NCBI GenBank assembly: GCA_016165875.1 | Contig: JABBOT010000080.1 | Span: forward strand, 11,286,078-11,350,077 | DNA length: 64,000 nt | Direction: 5' to 3' | Source: Acanthopleura granulata | Taxonomy: Eukaryota; Mollusca; Polyplacophora; Chitonida; Chitonidae | Shown: positions 26,544 to 39,900 of the stretch, piece by piece | How positions within the stretch are numbered: the stretch's first letter is position 1 | Layout of the letters: each line of letters starts with the position of its first letter | Made by a program: the position numbers and the translations under genes | Notes under the pieces: model-generated | Told to the model about the DNA's origin: nothing | The model's database searches: none | What the model saw: only the letters and a program-made list of their open reading frames with translations

Positions 26544-28601
26544 CTTGCAACAAAAACAAAGCCTCTCTGAGAGTTGTTTTTGCAAAAAAAACAAAAACAA
26601 TGGTTTTCCCAAATTTGAGAACAGAGTTGCCATTAAAGCTCGAAATTCTAAAACGATTTGAAGTATAATACTATACAGTGATAGTATGCACCGAGTATGC
26701 CAACAAGAAAACTAACCATAAATTTAACCCCATTCGATGAAGTGTATTCCATTTTCCAGCTCTCTGTAGAACGAATTATATAAGCAGTCTAAATGCCACC
26801 CAATTTGGTGTGATCTTATCCTGCGTATTTATATCCATGTCACCCAATGTCTGTCAGCAAAATCCACTGAAAGCATTAATTCGGTGTAAATATTAAACAG
26901 CGTTTGGCTATCTGTGATGTGTTTTTAAGCAGACGCTGTGAGACTTGTAGAGTTTGTGTGTCGAAGACCGCCATTGCTGGTTTCAGATTTCTTAACAGTA
27001 GACTGCTATGTTTCACAAGATCCTGATGACATGCAGTGACGCTACACACACTCTTTCTCATTTTTTTCCTCAGAACCCGGATGCGGTGTAACAATACTGT
27101 GACACTGTACATATGGACAGCGTCTAGGCTGGAGGCAAAGGAATGGCGACATTTCGTAAACCCTACTTAAATTTTGGCGGCGCAATTCCGAGAATCAAAC
27201 AACGTGACATGGGAACTATAGGCAGCATCACATGTACGTGTTATTTGGCTTCATTCAAAAGATGCATCGCGAAATAACAAAGAGCAAGTTAAAGATTTGG
27301 CTAGCCCGCTTGAAATAGGTCCTGGTTCAATTCCGAACGATGTCAAACCAAAGGATGTTGTAAATGACAGTGTCTTATTAGATATACTGGGGATTCAAAT
27401 CTTCTTCTTAACCACTTTGCAGTATGCGAGAATACGGAATTTGAGCCGGTGTCATGCCTGGTCTTTTCGACTTGATACTTTAATGAGACAACACCATAAA
27501 GTCATATGACCACAAACTAAAATACAAGTATCATGGCACAGTTGTTGTCAAGAAAAGACCATATTTGACTTTCTCTACTAAAAAATCATATCAGATAGAG
27601 GGACAAAACATATCATATTAAGTTAAGGTACACTGTTTAATCTTGTATTTTATTTCTGTCGCCCATGAAGAGTTTGACAGACCCCTCGTATTTTAATGGA
27701 TTTCAAGTACTTCACACCATGCATGGAAGCAACACTTCACTGTCCCTAGATGATGACTCCTTCTGATTCGGAAAGCAGGAGATCAGTTCTAATGTTACCG
27801 AGGCAACAGGGACATTTCCCCAAATAAATTGCTAAGACCCTTATAATAAACACTTCAGGCTGAAATGGATTATCTAGGGAGCAATTCCCAGTTACAGTTT
27901 AGTGTAACTAAATGTGCAAGTCGGAGTCATTAGCAATTTTGATGCCAAAACGCGTAATCGACAATATATTTTACGTGGTGGTCAAGCGTGCTTCTTTGTC
28001 TGACGCATCGCTCAAATTTGTTCGTCGAAGAGACTGATCATAGTCTGGTATGTTTAGTATGTACTGGGCAAGCCCTCTAATGTATATATGTTGACAGGAA
28101 ACTGTTCATTTCTACCACTGAGCATCATTCCCTGTATTGTTAAGGGGTTGTATGGTGTACGTAACCAGAAGGGTGTGACCAGCCGATTAGACGTGGTTTT
28201 CCAGGTGTCGGGCTGAGCAGTAATAATGCCCCTTATTGTTGGGGTGGGGGGAGGTTATCGTCTGTGACGCCCGCAGTCTTAGCGCCAGCCTCTAGACAAT
28301 CTACCTATCGTGAGTGCCGTCCCATATTCAGCCCAGCGAACACGACAAAATATTTATATAACGATTTGGAAGACATTTCCTTTACTTATCAGGAGGCGTA
28401 AGTGCCCGTCGGAGCCCAACCTACATGAAATTGCCGTTCACGATTCAACCCAGCCTCAGGCTCTTCATAGTTATGGCTCTCCCTGGTTACCCAAATGTTT
28501 GCTAACCCAGTACTGTCAGACATAAACAGCTCTTGGCCTGACTTCCGCTACCTTGCCTCCCTTGTCTTCTGTGTCTTTATTTGACCGTTTCTGTTAGAAA
28601 G

Positions 28602-28736
28602 GTTTCACAATATAAAAGACTACAGCACAAGGAGTATAAAAACCAGAACATCGACGAGAGTGTGATTGTTGGCAAATGGTCACACGTTACCAATAAAATC
28701 CTGATCTCTGTGAAATTACCTCAGCCAGGGTTTTAT
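28602..28736 (-). repeat. Dispersed short repeat family, copy 8 (near full-length)
   Basis: Minus orientation; the whole order from TTTCACAATATAAAAGACTA through GGCAAATGGTCACACGTTAC to TACCTCAGCCAGGGTTTT is present, about 135 bases. Confidence 0.75.
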
Positions 28737-31700
28737 TAACCGTTCAACCGTTCATACAAATTTTTGAAACGTAACATCTTATAACATCTCACCTAGCGCT
28801 GTTGTTTTAGCGAATTCAAGTAAAACGCAATTAAGTCAGTTGCAATACATTAGACGTTACTGGTCTAGAAATACACAAGATGCTGTGTTTTCATCACATT
28901 TAGTAACCTGTAACATGAAAAGAATGCAAATCGACCTGCCGTAATAACCCTGACTTAAATTTCACAGTGGATATAACACGCTTGGTGGCAGATATATATG
29001 GATAATCTTCATCTTTTTCGTACCTGCCACAGTTGTATCTAATTCCCTTTAACCCATGATATTGAGGATACATAAACATCTACCTTTATTACACCATCAT
29101 GGTGCATTTATGAAAAAAGCTCTACTGAGATACCTATATTTGTATTTCACATCAAAATTATTCACGGGCTACGAGCTGGAAATTTTAACTGGATACAATA
29201 CACACAGTTTCCCTGCATCATTGTAAACGGATGACTGCCTTTCTTTTACATTCTTTTGCATTCTTTACTGCTGCTATATCACTTCCTACATATTTTTGGA
29301 AACTGGTATTTTAGCTATTTTGGAAATGAGTGTTAACTTACCAGTATCGACTTCGAAGATTCCTTCATAGTTTAGGGATGACAGACGTTTAAATTCATGG
29401 TTTCCATATTTCTTTGCCGGTCAACTGTCACAGGCTCTACAGACAATTAGCCTGCAATGTTGCAAGAGATTTGCATAGGTTTTCTATGAAAAAGACTGCT
29501 TTTGTTACAAGGCTGGTCCACGTTAGTCCATGAATCAGTTAATCAATGACAAGAAAATGAATTGAAAAATCAGCTAACCGGACAGGGTATCTTTCTTCAA
29601 TTGACACCTGTCGTTTTCAGAAGTCTGAACTGTCGACACATAACAAGATTCCGACACCTGAGATTTTCGCTATTCTGAGGAGATATATCCATATACCAAC
29701 ACGATAAGGCAAATTGTTGGCTTTAATAGGAAGCTCACCCCTCTCTGGTTGTTATCTTGATTGATCTTAAGCGGGATTAATTACCTCTAATAACAGCCTT
29801 CAGATCTCGACGCCATTTTTCTTTCTTGTCTTGTCACGTGGTCATTTGGTAAAGGATACAGCTGTTTGCTAAGCCGCCACGTTGAAATAAAAGGCTGTGG
29901 AAACAGACTCTGTGGGTATTTCACCGGGGTCGCGACAGCCCCTTGGACCCGAGCTTTCTTACTCCGATAATTATAGGGACTTGGTGACGGTAATTACTTG
30001 CAATGTCCAGTCTGGCTCAATACACATCTGTTTTTAGCACGAGGAGAATACTGGCCACTTCTACTGACACGCCGCTTATGTGGTGAGGGGCGCGGGTAGG
30101 GGTTCCGGTCGTTGTGTCCAAATTTGTCGACTGAATGTTAACGCTTTTAAAAAAATCTGAAAACAAACAACTCGGTGGTGTGAAATGCCTGCACTACGTG
30201 ATTGACATCACCTAACGACTCAGAAGAGATTCGGACTTGGCTCGAGTTCATGTTTATTTGCTTCTCGCCATTCTTTGATGTATCTGTATTTGTTTTAGAG
30301 GGTAAAACTCATTGGGTTTTAATTCACCTTGCAAAATACTACAGGAAATCAGTGTTAGGTTCACCTTCTACTGGGAAATCATTACTTGCAACGTAATGAA
30401 AACAGAAAATTAAAATATCAGCTGCCATTTTAATTGTAATAAAGAAGGGGATAACAACGTAATGTGCATCTGGAACCACGCCACCTCTCCCCTATCCCCG
30501 CACTCTTCCTCTCCCCGACTTCTCAAAGTTATAGGTGGCATGATCAGTTCTTTGCAGGTGTTTGCAATGTTTATGGTGAAGCAAATCCTACAGCGAAGAA
30601 CGCTTTGAATAACACAGTAAACTCTGCGGAATCCTAAGGTCTCTTTTCCTTCCAGGTCAAAGTTCATGGTTGTTAAGGAGATTCACGTGTGCACCAAGGT
30701 TACCGGAAGCCAGCAGAGGTCACCGCCGACACCTTGATACGGTTTTGAGTGTATCTGCAGGTGCTGGTTTTTCTCGTGTGATGATGTGAGATTTCGCCAC
30801 GTGCGAGGCGTTTACGGACCTCTTGGGCAGGTGGGTAAGGGGTCTTCGATGACCCCAGACCACAGATCAACGGGTCCGGTTGAAGACAGAGTAGGAGGTA
30901 TGCGCAGGCTTAGGATAGCTCAGTACCGCTCATACCGCAGAGTAGACGTCTTTTAATGTTGGAAAGCTGAAACTCATTACACTTCACATTAGTGGAAATT
31001 GCTAAAAAGGCGATCGCAGTCTTGATGTGGGCGGCATGGTATCAATCCTAAACACCACGTGTGAGCTTGTGAACGTATTGCGCAGGTTACCACGTGTATC
31101 AATTCCAGCAGAAGGATCTGCCGATGGATTTCTGGAAGAAACAGTTGCCTTTGACACGGCCAATTTGACAGTGCCGTAAATCAGACTGAGACGCCGTCAA
31201 ATTGCCGATAAAACAAGATACTGATAAAACGATATCTCTACCCAATTTGCCTCACGTGCGTTTAGTTTCACCAAAGAATGCCAACGTCAATTAAGAGGAT
31301 TTTTCGGTAACTTTGTAAAAGCAAGAGTGATACGAGTGCCCCCAGGGTTGTGTGATTTCTTTATTGGGCAGCTGCGCCCCGTCCCTTCCTTATCACCCTC
31401 TCGAAACATCTCCCAGAGGTACCCTTCTTCACCGCTGTTATGTATATATCGTGAATTAATGATCGATTTGCTACTCTCCAAGGAAACACCCGCCTATATT
31501 AGTTTCTGTTTATCTACACCCCTCTATCTTCATTGTGTTTTTTTTATCTGAGACCATCTTGGAAAACTTCTGTGGGGAAAATCCTTCACTATGCATCCAA
31601 CGGTGCCGATTCATGCTTTCCTTTCTGACAGAAAATATGTGGCAGAGATTATATTTTCGAAGCCAAGAAATCAACCAAAAAAAAATTCCTATACCTAAAC

Positions 31701-31990
31701 TTTCTTAGTTCCAGGTTGGAAAATTCTTTTTCCAGCGCCATTGTTATAACACTTAGGCAACATCTTGGCTTTTATACAGTACCTGGTATGTGCAAAAGTT
31801 ATCAAAGGCAAGCATATGGCTGTCTATATGAAGCTGTTTGGAGACCTTTCCACTATGACCACATCACTAGTTAACGCTGGCAAATCGCTTTGAAAGTTAT
31901 CGACGCTTTCTTTTAATTCGACACGACTAAAGCGAGAGATTGTACTTTCAGTAAATTGACATGCAGAGTTTTTTCAATTGTTCACTTAAA

Positions 31991-32095
31991 TTAAAACCCT
32001 GTAACTGAGGTAAATTGACGAGAGGCCGGATTTCGCCGGCCACGTGTGACCATTTGCCAACTTTCACGCTGTCGTTGATGCTCTCATTTTGAAAC
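31991..32095 (+). repeat. Dispersed short repeat family, copy 9
   Basis: TTAAAACCCTGTAACTGAGG, AGAGGCCGGATTTCGCCGG and CACGTGTGACCATTTGCCAA are almost identical to copy 7. Ends with TTTTGAAA after a short right part. Confidence 0.75.
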
Positions 32096-33209
32096 TGAGC
32101 GTCATTCTTCATTTATTCATTTCAGTCGCGTTGCATGTCGTGCGTACATGTACAATATTTTTACCGAATGCAAACATGCTGACATGAATCCCCAAGTTGT
32201 AGGGGCTGGATTTGATAGGTCACAGAGTAGAACTTTGAAATGAGACATTCTGATTTGCTCTGTCAGATATGACCTCGCTAGCGCTGGGCTGTGCTTTCGA
32301 CTTCGGTTGAACAAAATAACTTTATTCTTTGCCGTCGTGGTGTCATCATATTTATAAAATGAAGAAGTTTTCGTATTAGTAGTATCTGTCTTAGAAAGAA
32401 AACTCATCGGTGTTTCTAAATATATCAGTGAACTTACTACTTTAATTGAGGGATGCTCTACGCCATCTACGTCAAGAATATTACCCTCGAAACCGGACAG
32501 AGCTAGAAGGACACCTCCGTATAGCTGTCCAGGTACATGACAAAGTCTCTAACGCAAGGCTGCATCCGTATACCAGGAAGAATTGGATTTGAACGGTATT
32601 AATAAGCAAAGCGTCGAATGCCTGATCTTATGTAGTCACTGGGAATGCCAGCGATATCAGCTCTTCATTATCTGATTATGTATTACAGTCCGTGCATTTG
32701 GCAGTAAAGTGCATGGAATCACAGCCTTAAATTTAAATATTTATAGTGCAAGTTTCAAAAATTAAAAATAATGCCCATTTCGGGAGTTGCACATAAAAAT
32801 AGCGTGTGTCAAGTTTTACAAATGCACACAATTCATGTATCCAAGAATATACAACGGATTTAAGTGAATCTCCATTGCGTTACTAGTTTTACCGAGACTG
32901 ACAAGTGAATACAAATTAAACATATGCGTCTTTGAAGTATATATCCACATTCGCTGAACGATATTTGAGTAATCCAATATCGTGTATATAAGTGGTTCGG
33001 GGACATATAGAGACATTTTGTTTTTCATACTGATTGTTTGACAGTCCTGGTAAGTATCTCATGCAAGTGCAGATCGCACGTTCCTTAATGCCTGGATACA
33101 TGAAAATAAACACAAGAGTTCAGAGAAAACTGATCCAGTGAGCCAGAAACACTGTTTAATTGAGATAGACTTAGATCCACAAGAAGGAAACCCAATACGT
33201 ATTTCATTA

Positions 33210-33559
33210 TATGGTTCCGTAATAATTTATTTACACAAGCAAATAACTGAACAATTATATTTACAAATCTTTGGTATATAAACGTCTTTCTCAAAGACTA
33301 GATCGTCATCGCAGCCATTCATGTATGTATATGATCACCATAGAAACATGTACAAAGAAATACAGCTTTTGTAATACTATATTTGTAAATAGTCAGAAAC
33401 AAATAATGGGGCAGATGGTAATTTTACCTTGCTATGTTTGCTCACATATTTTTGAAGTTATCCGATAGATTTCTTTGTCTAATTATACATATATCGGTTT
33501 TTAGACACCTATATTCCAGTCAATTTGGATAAATTTTGATGTAAATTTTGCTTTCTGTT
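33210..33559 (-). other. Likely Tbx20 3' untranslated region with AATAAA
   Basis: The minus strand after the Tbx20 stop is AT-rich without coding character. The first clear AATAAA hexamer lies at 33231-33226, about 330 bases past the stop, which would put cleavage near 33200-33215. Transcript evidence would be needed to confirm the end. Confidence 0.4.
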
Positions 33560-33915
33560 TCACCGCGGGCCATCCACACACACCGTCGTTCTATCTGGGT
33601 TCAAGTAAGGGTGATATCTTAACTTCAACTGCAACTGCCCAATATCTTTACCGCTTTCTTTGCGAGAGCCAAGCCGACAGGTGGTGCTTTGGAGGGAGAG
33701 ATCTTCCGGTAACATAGCGGGCGATAATGGGAAGAAGGCCGGGTGTGTCTGGGCGACATGCGCCCAATAGGGCAGGGCTGGCACAGGCATAGTTCCGGTG
33801 GACGGTGACACGAAAGGACGATATAACATACGGAATTGTTCAGGCACCATGTGGGCTGTGTGCAGTTGACCCAGGCGGTCTTCTAAACTTTTGACAGGAT
33901 TTGGCGAGCCACCAT
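33560..33915 (-). CDS. Tbx20: Tbx20 coding exon 7 (C-terminal tail and stop)
   Basis: Completes D335 and codes for residues 336-452, ending in TGA at 33562-33560. The acceptor is CGTCCTACAG/ATGGTG. The tail is rich in Pro, Met and aromatics ([38 protein letters not shown]) and has a late [10 protein letters not shown] patch. It resembles an unstructured regulatory tail and is much more divergent than the T-box. The reading frame through the acceptor fits the phase-1 donor of exon 6 exactly. Confidence 0.9.
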
Positions 33916-36900
33916 CTGTAGGACGAGAACAAATAAAATAAATACAAATAAATTGATTATATATTATGTGCGCATGTTAACTAAACCTGGGCTCTAATTA
34001 TGCCCGGATAACATTACCAACAGCAACATCATTACTCCCTCTCCCCTCTCAAATTCCCAAGAGAACAACTTCTATAGCTTGTTTTTCCGGATGTTTGTAG
34101 TGATGCAATCACTGAAACATTTGTCCACTGAAGTTCAACATCCGCACATCAAACCTTACTTCTTCTAGGTATGAAGAAATTTGATTTATCCTCACCTCTG
34201 CCAGCTGGTGACAGCGCCCCGGGAGAGTGATGCCCTAAATCTAACGATGCCGGGTGGGGGATACCATACGACTGCATCCGTATCAACGACTCCATGTTCT
34301 CTCTGCGAGCAAAGATAATATGACGTCAGCAATACTCGATTCTGTTTACAATCATAAACAATTTATCACACAAAAAGTTTAATTATAAATACTCATACCT
34401 TCTAATTTGTTAGCAAACTCCCTCGTCGGAAAACTTTCACACAAAAACAATGTACGATAAAAATTAGACACATCGAAAGGCAAATTTATGTATCAGTATA
34501 GCTTATTTTCACATAACGTGTCATCCCTTTCATTATATGAAACCAAAGACCAATTTTAAACCAAATAAAGAATCTAATATATTTAATAAACGAACTTACC
34601 TTTCTAAATCAGATAATCGAGAAGAATCTCTGAAACCCTTGGCGAATGGATTGCTGTCAATTTTCAATTTGGTTATCTGCAATCAGAATTAATTATTCAC
34701 TTATAAAATACATTTCCCCCATAAATTGAAGGTAAACAGTGCTTATGCGGACACAATATTATTTCATATTGGTTCACAGTTCATCTACTATTTTAATGTT
34801 GATGGTAGTCAGGTTTTTGTCAGTTCCCAGAGCTCTGTGGCTATTGGTGTATTTTTTTTGACAACAATACACACACAAATTTTACACCTATAATTATAGG
34901 AGAATAAACCAGTCCACAAACAAACTTCACGATTATTTAATTATATATACGTGTTTCCGCATGCACAGTTTAATATGCGTTGAAGATTTAAGATTATATG
35001 TCTTCAGAACATGTATAATACCCACCAGCTGATTCTGATAGGCCGTTACGGCGATGAACTTGCATTCTGGGAAGACAAATGTGCGGTAAACTTCCGGTTT
35101 TAAATCGTCTGCGAACTGTGGAATCTGGTCACCATCTCTTTTCCTAATTATGTGGATTCGTGGCTGATACTTGTGCATAGAATTCAGTACAATCTGAAAT
35201 AAATTCAAACAATTCTGTAATTAAAACGTTAAAACAAATTTAAATTCACCTAGTATTGCTTAGGAATTCAACAAAACCACTTGTTTAGTTTACTGTTACC
35301 CGAAATATTGAAGTGGATAAATCTTTCCAATGCTTATCCCTTTGTTTTTTATCTTTTCTTCTCTTTTTCTCTGCTTCATTCATCAACAATGTCGTGAAAG
35401 TTACAAATTAACCAGTACAGCCATTAGTACTATTTCTTAGTGCTTCCACACTAGTGGCTTACCAGAAGATTACAAAGCTAAAACATGTCTTTCAGGTGAA
35501 TTTTAAAAAAAAATGCTTAGGATTGAAAATATTCTTTGGCAAATATAATGAAACAGACTTTTTTAAAAGCTAAAGTATATATGTAACATCTTTCTGATTT
35601 CAATACTTGAATGAAGATCATTAAACACATTATGTCCAGTTATTCAACTAACAATGGTTCAGTGTGTTGCTATCTGCGGTTAGCTATAAAAGATAGCGTT
35701 TATACTTACATGTCCGGACGACTCCATGGTATTGTTTGTCAGCTTGACTTTCTCGAAGGACACGGACTGTTTGAGGAGTTGTTCCCCTCCAGTTGGGGAG
35801 TCAGGGTGGGGGTAGAGGCGGGCTGCTAAGGGAGGGTCGGCCTTCCCGGCCACGAGCCAGGAGGACCGGTGATAGGCATAACGGTATCTCTTGTTGTCCA
35901 CGTTGACAATGTCCATCATGACTATGTACTGGTGCTCCGGATTCAAACCCGTGAACGAAACTCTGACAGTGGGGAACATCCGCCTAGGGGAGACAGAGAT
36001 AAAGACAAGGGATAAAAATAAGACGCGAAGTCTTTTGTCCTCAAGGAACCATGAAGATGAGAACGTTCAGTGTCAGGTTTAAGTTTACAATTCGAATGCA
36101 TGCATATTAACAACTCTCAATTATATTTGTATTCAAGAAAGAACTTATAACATATCCTTGTGAGTGAACTTTGCAATCCATGAATTACCTAAGCAAATTT
36201 GTATTTGATGTATTTGTACTTCGAAATTTGTCAGTCATCAATCTATCCATACTATTTAGAATTATAAATTGAAACATGGAAAGTTAATGTCTTACAACTT
36301 CAGTCCCATATTCTTATGTGGTAAAAGTATATTTACAAATACGACTGCTTAAATTTGGTAAATTATTCACATTTTACTGCATTCATAGCGAAATCTCCAA
36401 CATAATCAAGATTCTAATTTAATACACAAGAATATATGTCTCATTCATCACAAAAGTGGACACAGTCCAATAGTTTAATGGTTCTTCACGATGATGTCTA
36501 CCTTTAGAAAAACAAGGACGTAATATCAACAAGCTAGTATCGAATCATTCCTGTCACATGTACGTGTATTGATCCAAGCAAATCTTAAGTTGTATGCTAG
36601 TGGACCTTGGTCTAAATTTGCTTTAAACAGTTAAAAAAAAATGATGGCTGGGTTTTGCCACTTTTGTCCGAAAATAGTGCAGTTTATGAAATAGTGTTTA
36701 CTGTTGGATAAACAGAATTCTGTTGTCTCTAACCAGCAATGAAAGTATGCCGATGGCTAGATCTGTTGGACAGAGGCGTTTCGACAAAGGTAACCGTTGA
36801 GTTTGTGCGAGAGGAAGTGACCATTTCTTCCTAGTAATCGGCTTCAGCTGCAGTAGTATTAGTGTTACACTGACGCTGTTTTAATTACTAGTCGAAGGAG

Positions 36901-39900
36901 AAGTTAATTGTTCAGAGCGTCTTATAGGCTTGGTTTTGCCCATTGATCCAAGGCTTAGTCGGGGGTTGTCGATGGACATTAGCCACTTGAATGTGTCTTA
37001 AGTTCATTCAGTAATCGATATTGGAGATAGCGATCAAGAACAAATCGTCGTTTGGAGTATAGTGTTTTCGTCACTGTTTAACAGATCGGGTCCTCCCCTG
37101 ACGCTCCGTTTGAATGGCCTTGCTCGCAGTCCCCGGGGGGTGGGGCGGAGACAGGTGGGGTGGAGAAACGGAGGACAAGCTTATCAGCCCCTGTGATCAG
37201 TTGCATATACATGATAGCCTCTTAAACCCCTTCCCTTAGGGGTAGGGGGACAAGTAACAATCATTATAGCTCCACCTCGCTCTAAAACGACAAATATCAT
37301 TTTTCTTTCATTCACTTTAAACGCCCGTTTAACCTTTATTAGCTCCTCCAGGACTTTGTGAAGATTTGGAGAGGATGTGGCAAATTGTGGGGTTAACCCT
37401 GGAAATGATGTCTCCACGGACAAAGCCAGCGCCCGGGGGGTAGACGTCGGACTGTCCACGCTCGTATCCACGCAAAATTGGTGTTGATTTTTCCTCGAGA
37501 AGACAAAGTGACCCCCCGCGAGCACTGTGCCATAAAGATCAGTAAACAAACGCCATACCTGAGCGACTTTCTAAGAGAGTCACAGTGATGTTCGCGTTCA
37601 GCCAGGCTGCTTGACTCTCTTCGAGGGTTTAGCCCCTGGGGAGGTTAACACAACCCCTAGTTTCGTGTTACAAGACTACTCGTGTAAACCTCCACGCTAA
37701 ACTTCAGCCAATTCACTCCCAAGTGACACCTCCAGAGATGTTATCGGGTGATTTTCTTGGCTTTGTGTACTGATAGGAAAGAAATATTTTCGAATTGGCT
37801 AGAACGTCGATGTATGAAAATTACAGGTGGGACTTATTACAGTGTACCGCTCGTAAACTCTAACACGTGAGGCTTTTCGCCCTAACAGAGGTTTTTTCTT
37901 AGTTGACTCAAAAAAGCTATATCGTGTCGATCTACCGAGGTATTGTTAGATTGTTTACCGAGTTAAAGCGACTCGGGACTTGACGAAAGCTTCTCGTATT
38001 CACACCGTTATATCTGTTCGCCTACAACCATTGATTCATCGCACGGTTTTGTTGAAAGTGACTATGGATACTTTATTTCGCTGATATGGGCTGATCGTAA
38101 ATTTTTCACAGTAGAGTGGTACTGGTTACATCCCTGCACATCCTAAACTCTATACGACACTATGGCAGTAATATATACATAGATCACCGGCGCATGGCTG
38201 ACAATATCTTTTAATGCCTTGAAACGGCTTAGTGATCAACATTAGGAAGAATATACTTATGATAAGAGACACGCATTAAGAAACAGCCAAAATCCCATCA
38301 TGTTACGTTAGCTAATACTTTGTATTAACTTAACTGAAGGGTTGCTTAACAACTTGATTCAAGCGTTAAACTTGTGCTTTAATAGTACAATGTAAGATTA
38401 TAAATGTTTGTGAAGTTTGTATTTTATGCTTGGGTTTCCATTTTTCTTTTATCGCCATGCACGTTCCCGGAAATCCCTATTGGCGATTTTTTTTCAACTA
38501 ATGTGCATCTACAAAAGCTTTTTGTTGTCGAACATTGCAACTGACCTTAACAGAACGAGGTATATCACATAACCATCACACCGGAAAATCATGAACGACA
38601 TGATCCGAATACTTTGACGCTCGATCCCTCATCTTTGTTATATTTATTTAGATATTCGTGTAACTAACAACATTTGTGTCGCTGATTTTATTACATTTAT
38701 CCCCTTGCTGTTATGTAAAGGTTATTTACAACGGATTGTAAACGATGAATAATCTATGAAAACAATATGTCCATGTCTTTTATATTGTGTATGAAAAGTT
38801 GGAAACAGTTTTATCATGGATCTGCATGTAAACAAAGACCCCTAAGGTGTAATCAATGATACTAATCCAACGGAAAAACCGTTTTGATGTAGCTCTCACT
38901 GTGACAAGAACAATCATTGTATTGAGCGCATTTTACGCTATCTGGTTAACAAACTATCTACATTTCAGCACGGAGAAAAATATGTTTCAATTCAATATAC
39001 TTAGGAGATCAAATGAATTATTGGACGATTGATTCAATTCTATTGATTTTATCAAACGCTCAAGAAGCTAAATCTTAATAATCCGATGGAACTTCTGTTA
39101 AGTTGATAAGGTATCGAAACAAACATTCGCATAGCAGACGTCTACCATGATGGGACATCCAGGGCCAACAAGACAATTCCACTATTAAGACTGGACGTCT
39201 GTAGCGGTGGAAGCAAGAATGCGTTTCTATTTGATGACAGCCTGATCTTGAAAGCGTAACAAACGTCTGTACAGAAACCACTGCTAGAGAAACGAGGGGC
39301 CGGAGCAAGGCTTGTAAAGTTTCCCTATACCTCTATCACTAAGACCCTGACAAACTCAGGCAATCTTCCGCCAGATGGGATCCGCATAGACACCCGGAGA
39401 TAGCCATAGTGTATTAAACATCCCTGACCGCTCTGAATCCAGATCCTATCGCCACTTTATCCGGACACTATCTTCATACCATTGTCCGGTGGACGAATAG
39501 CCTCATTACTCCGCAATCTCCATTCCAGTGCCACATCACTCACCAAATGGCGACCGAATCCAATGAAGAGCGGAGTGGCATTCTCTAAGACAACTGTCCA
39601 TGTAACGATTTATTTTCGAACGATAACGGTACCAGTTCTTCGAGGAGTTATTCGCTTCGTAGCTGATGGATAATGCCACATTGGCGATACGCATGAAAAT
39701 GGGACCTAAGTCCTTGAATTCCGTATAGGGAGCAGGTGATGTAATGTTCAAATATGGCGATGGGTTGTATCATAACATCGTGAGTTTTTGTTGATAGAAT
39801 TTACCGTTGTCTATAAATAGCGCGTCAAAAGCTTTGTGTAATTCGTTGGTCTAGTCGATGAGATACGTTCTGCGAAACCTACGTTTCTAAGTCCTTGATG

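Larger units (their letters stand above)
18965..33209. other. Intergenic downstream of Tbx20, no gene supported
   Basis: Holds the tandem arrays at 20 kb, 21.2 kb and 26.4 kb, five of the dispersed repeat copies, and the doubtful ORF at 23.2 kb. A T-box half-site (GGTGTGAAA) lies at 30177-30185. The stretch 29760-30110 has homeodomain-like TAATTA and GGGATTAA and a CACGTG, but no gene. Confidence 0.5.
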
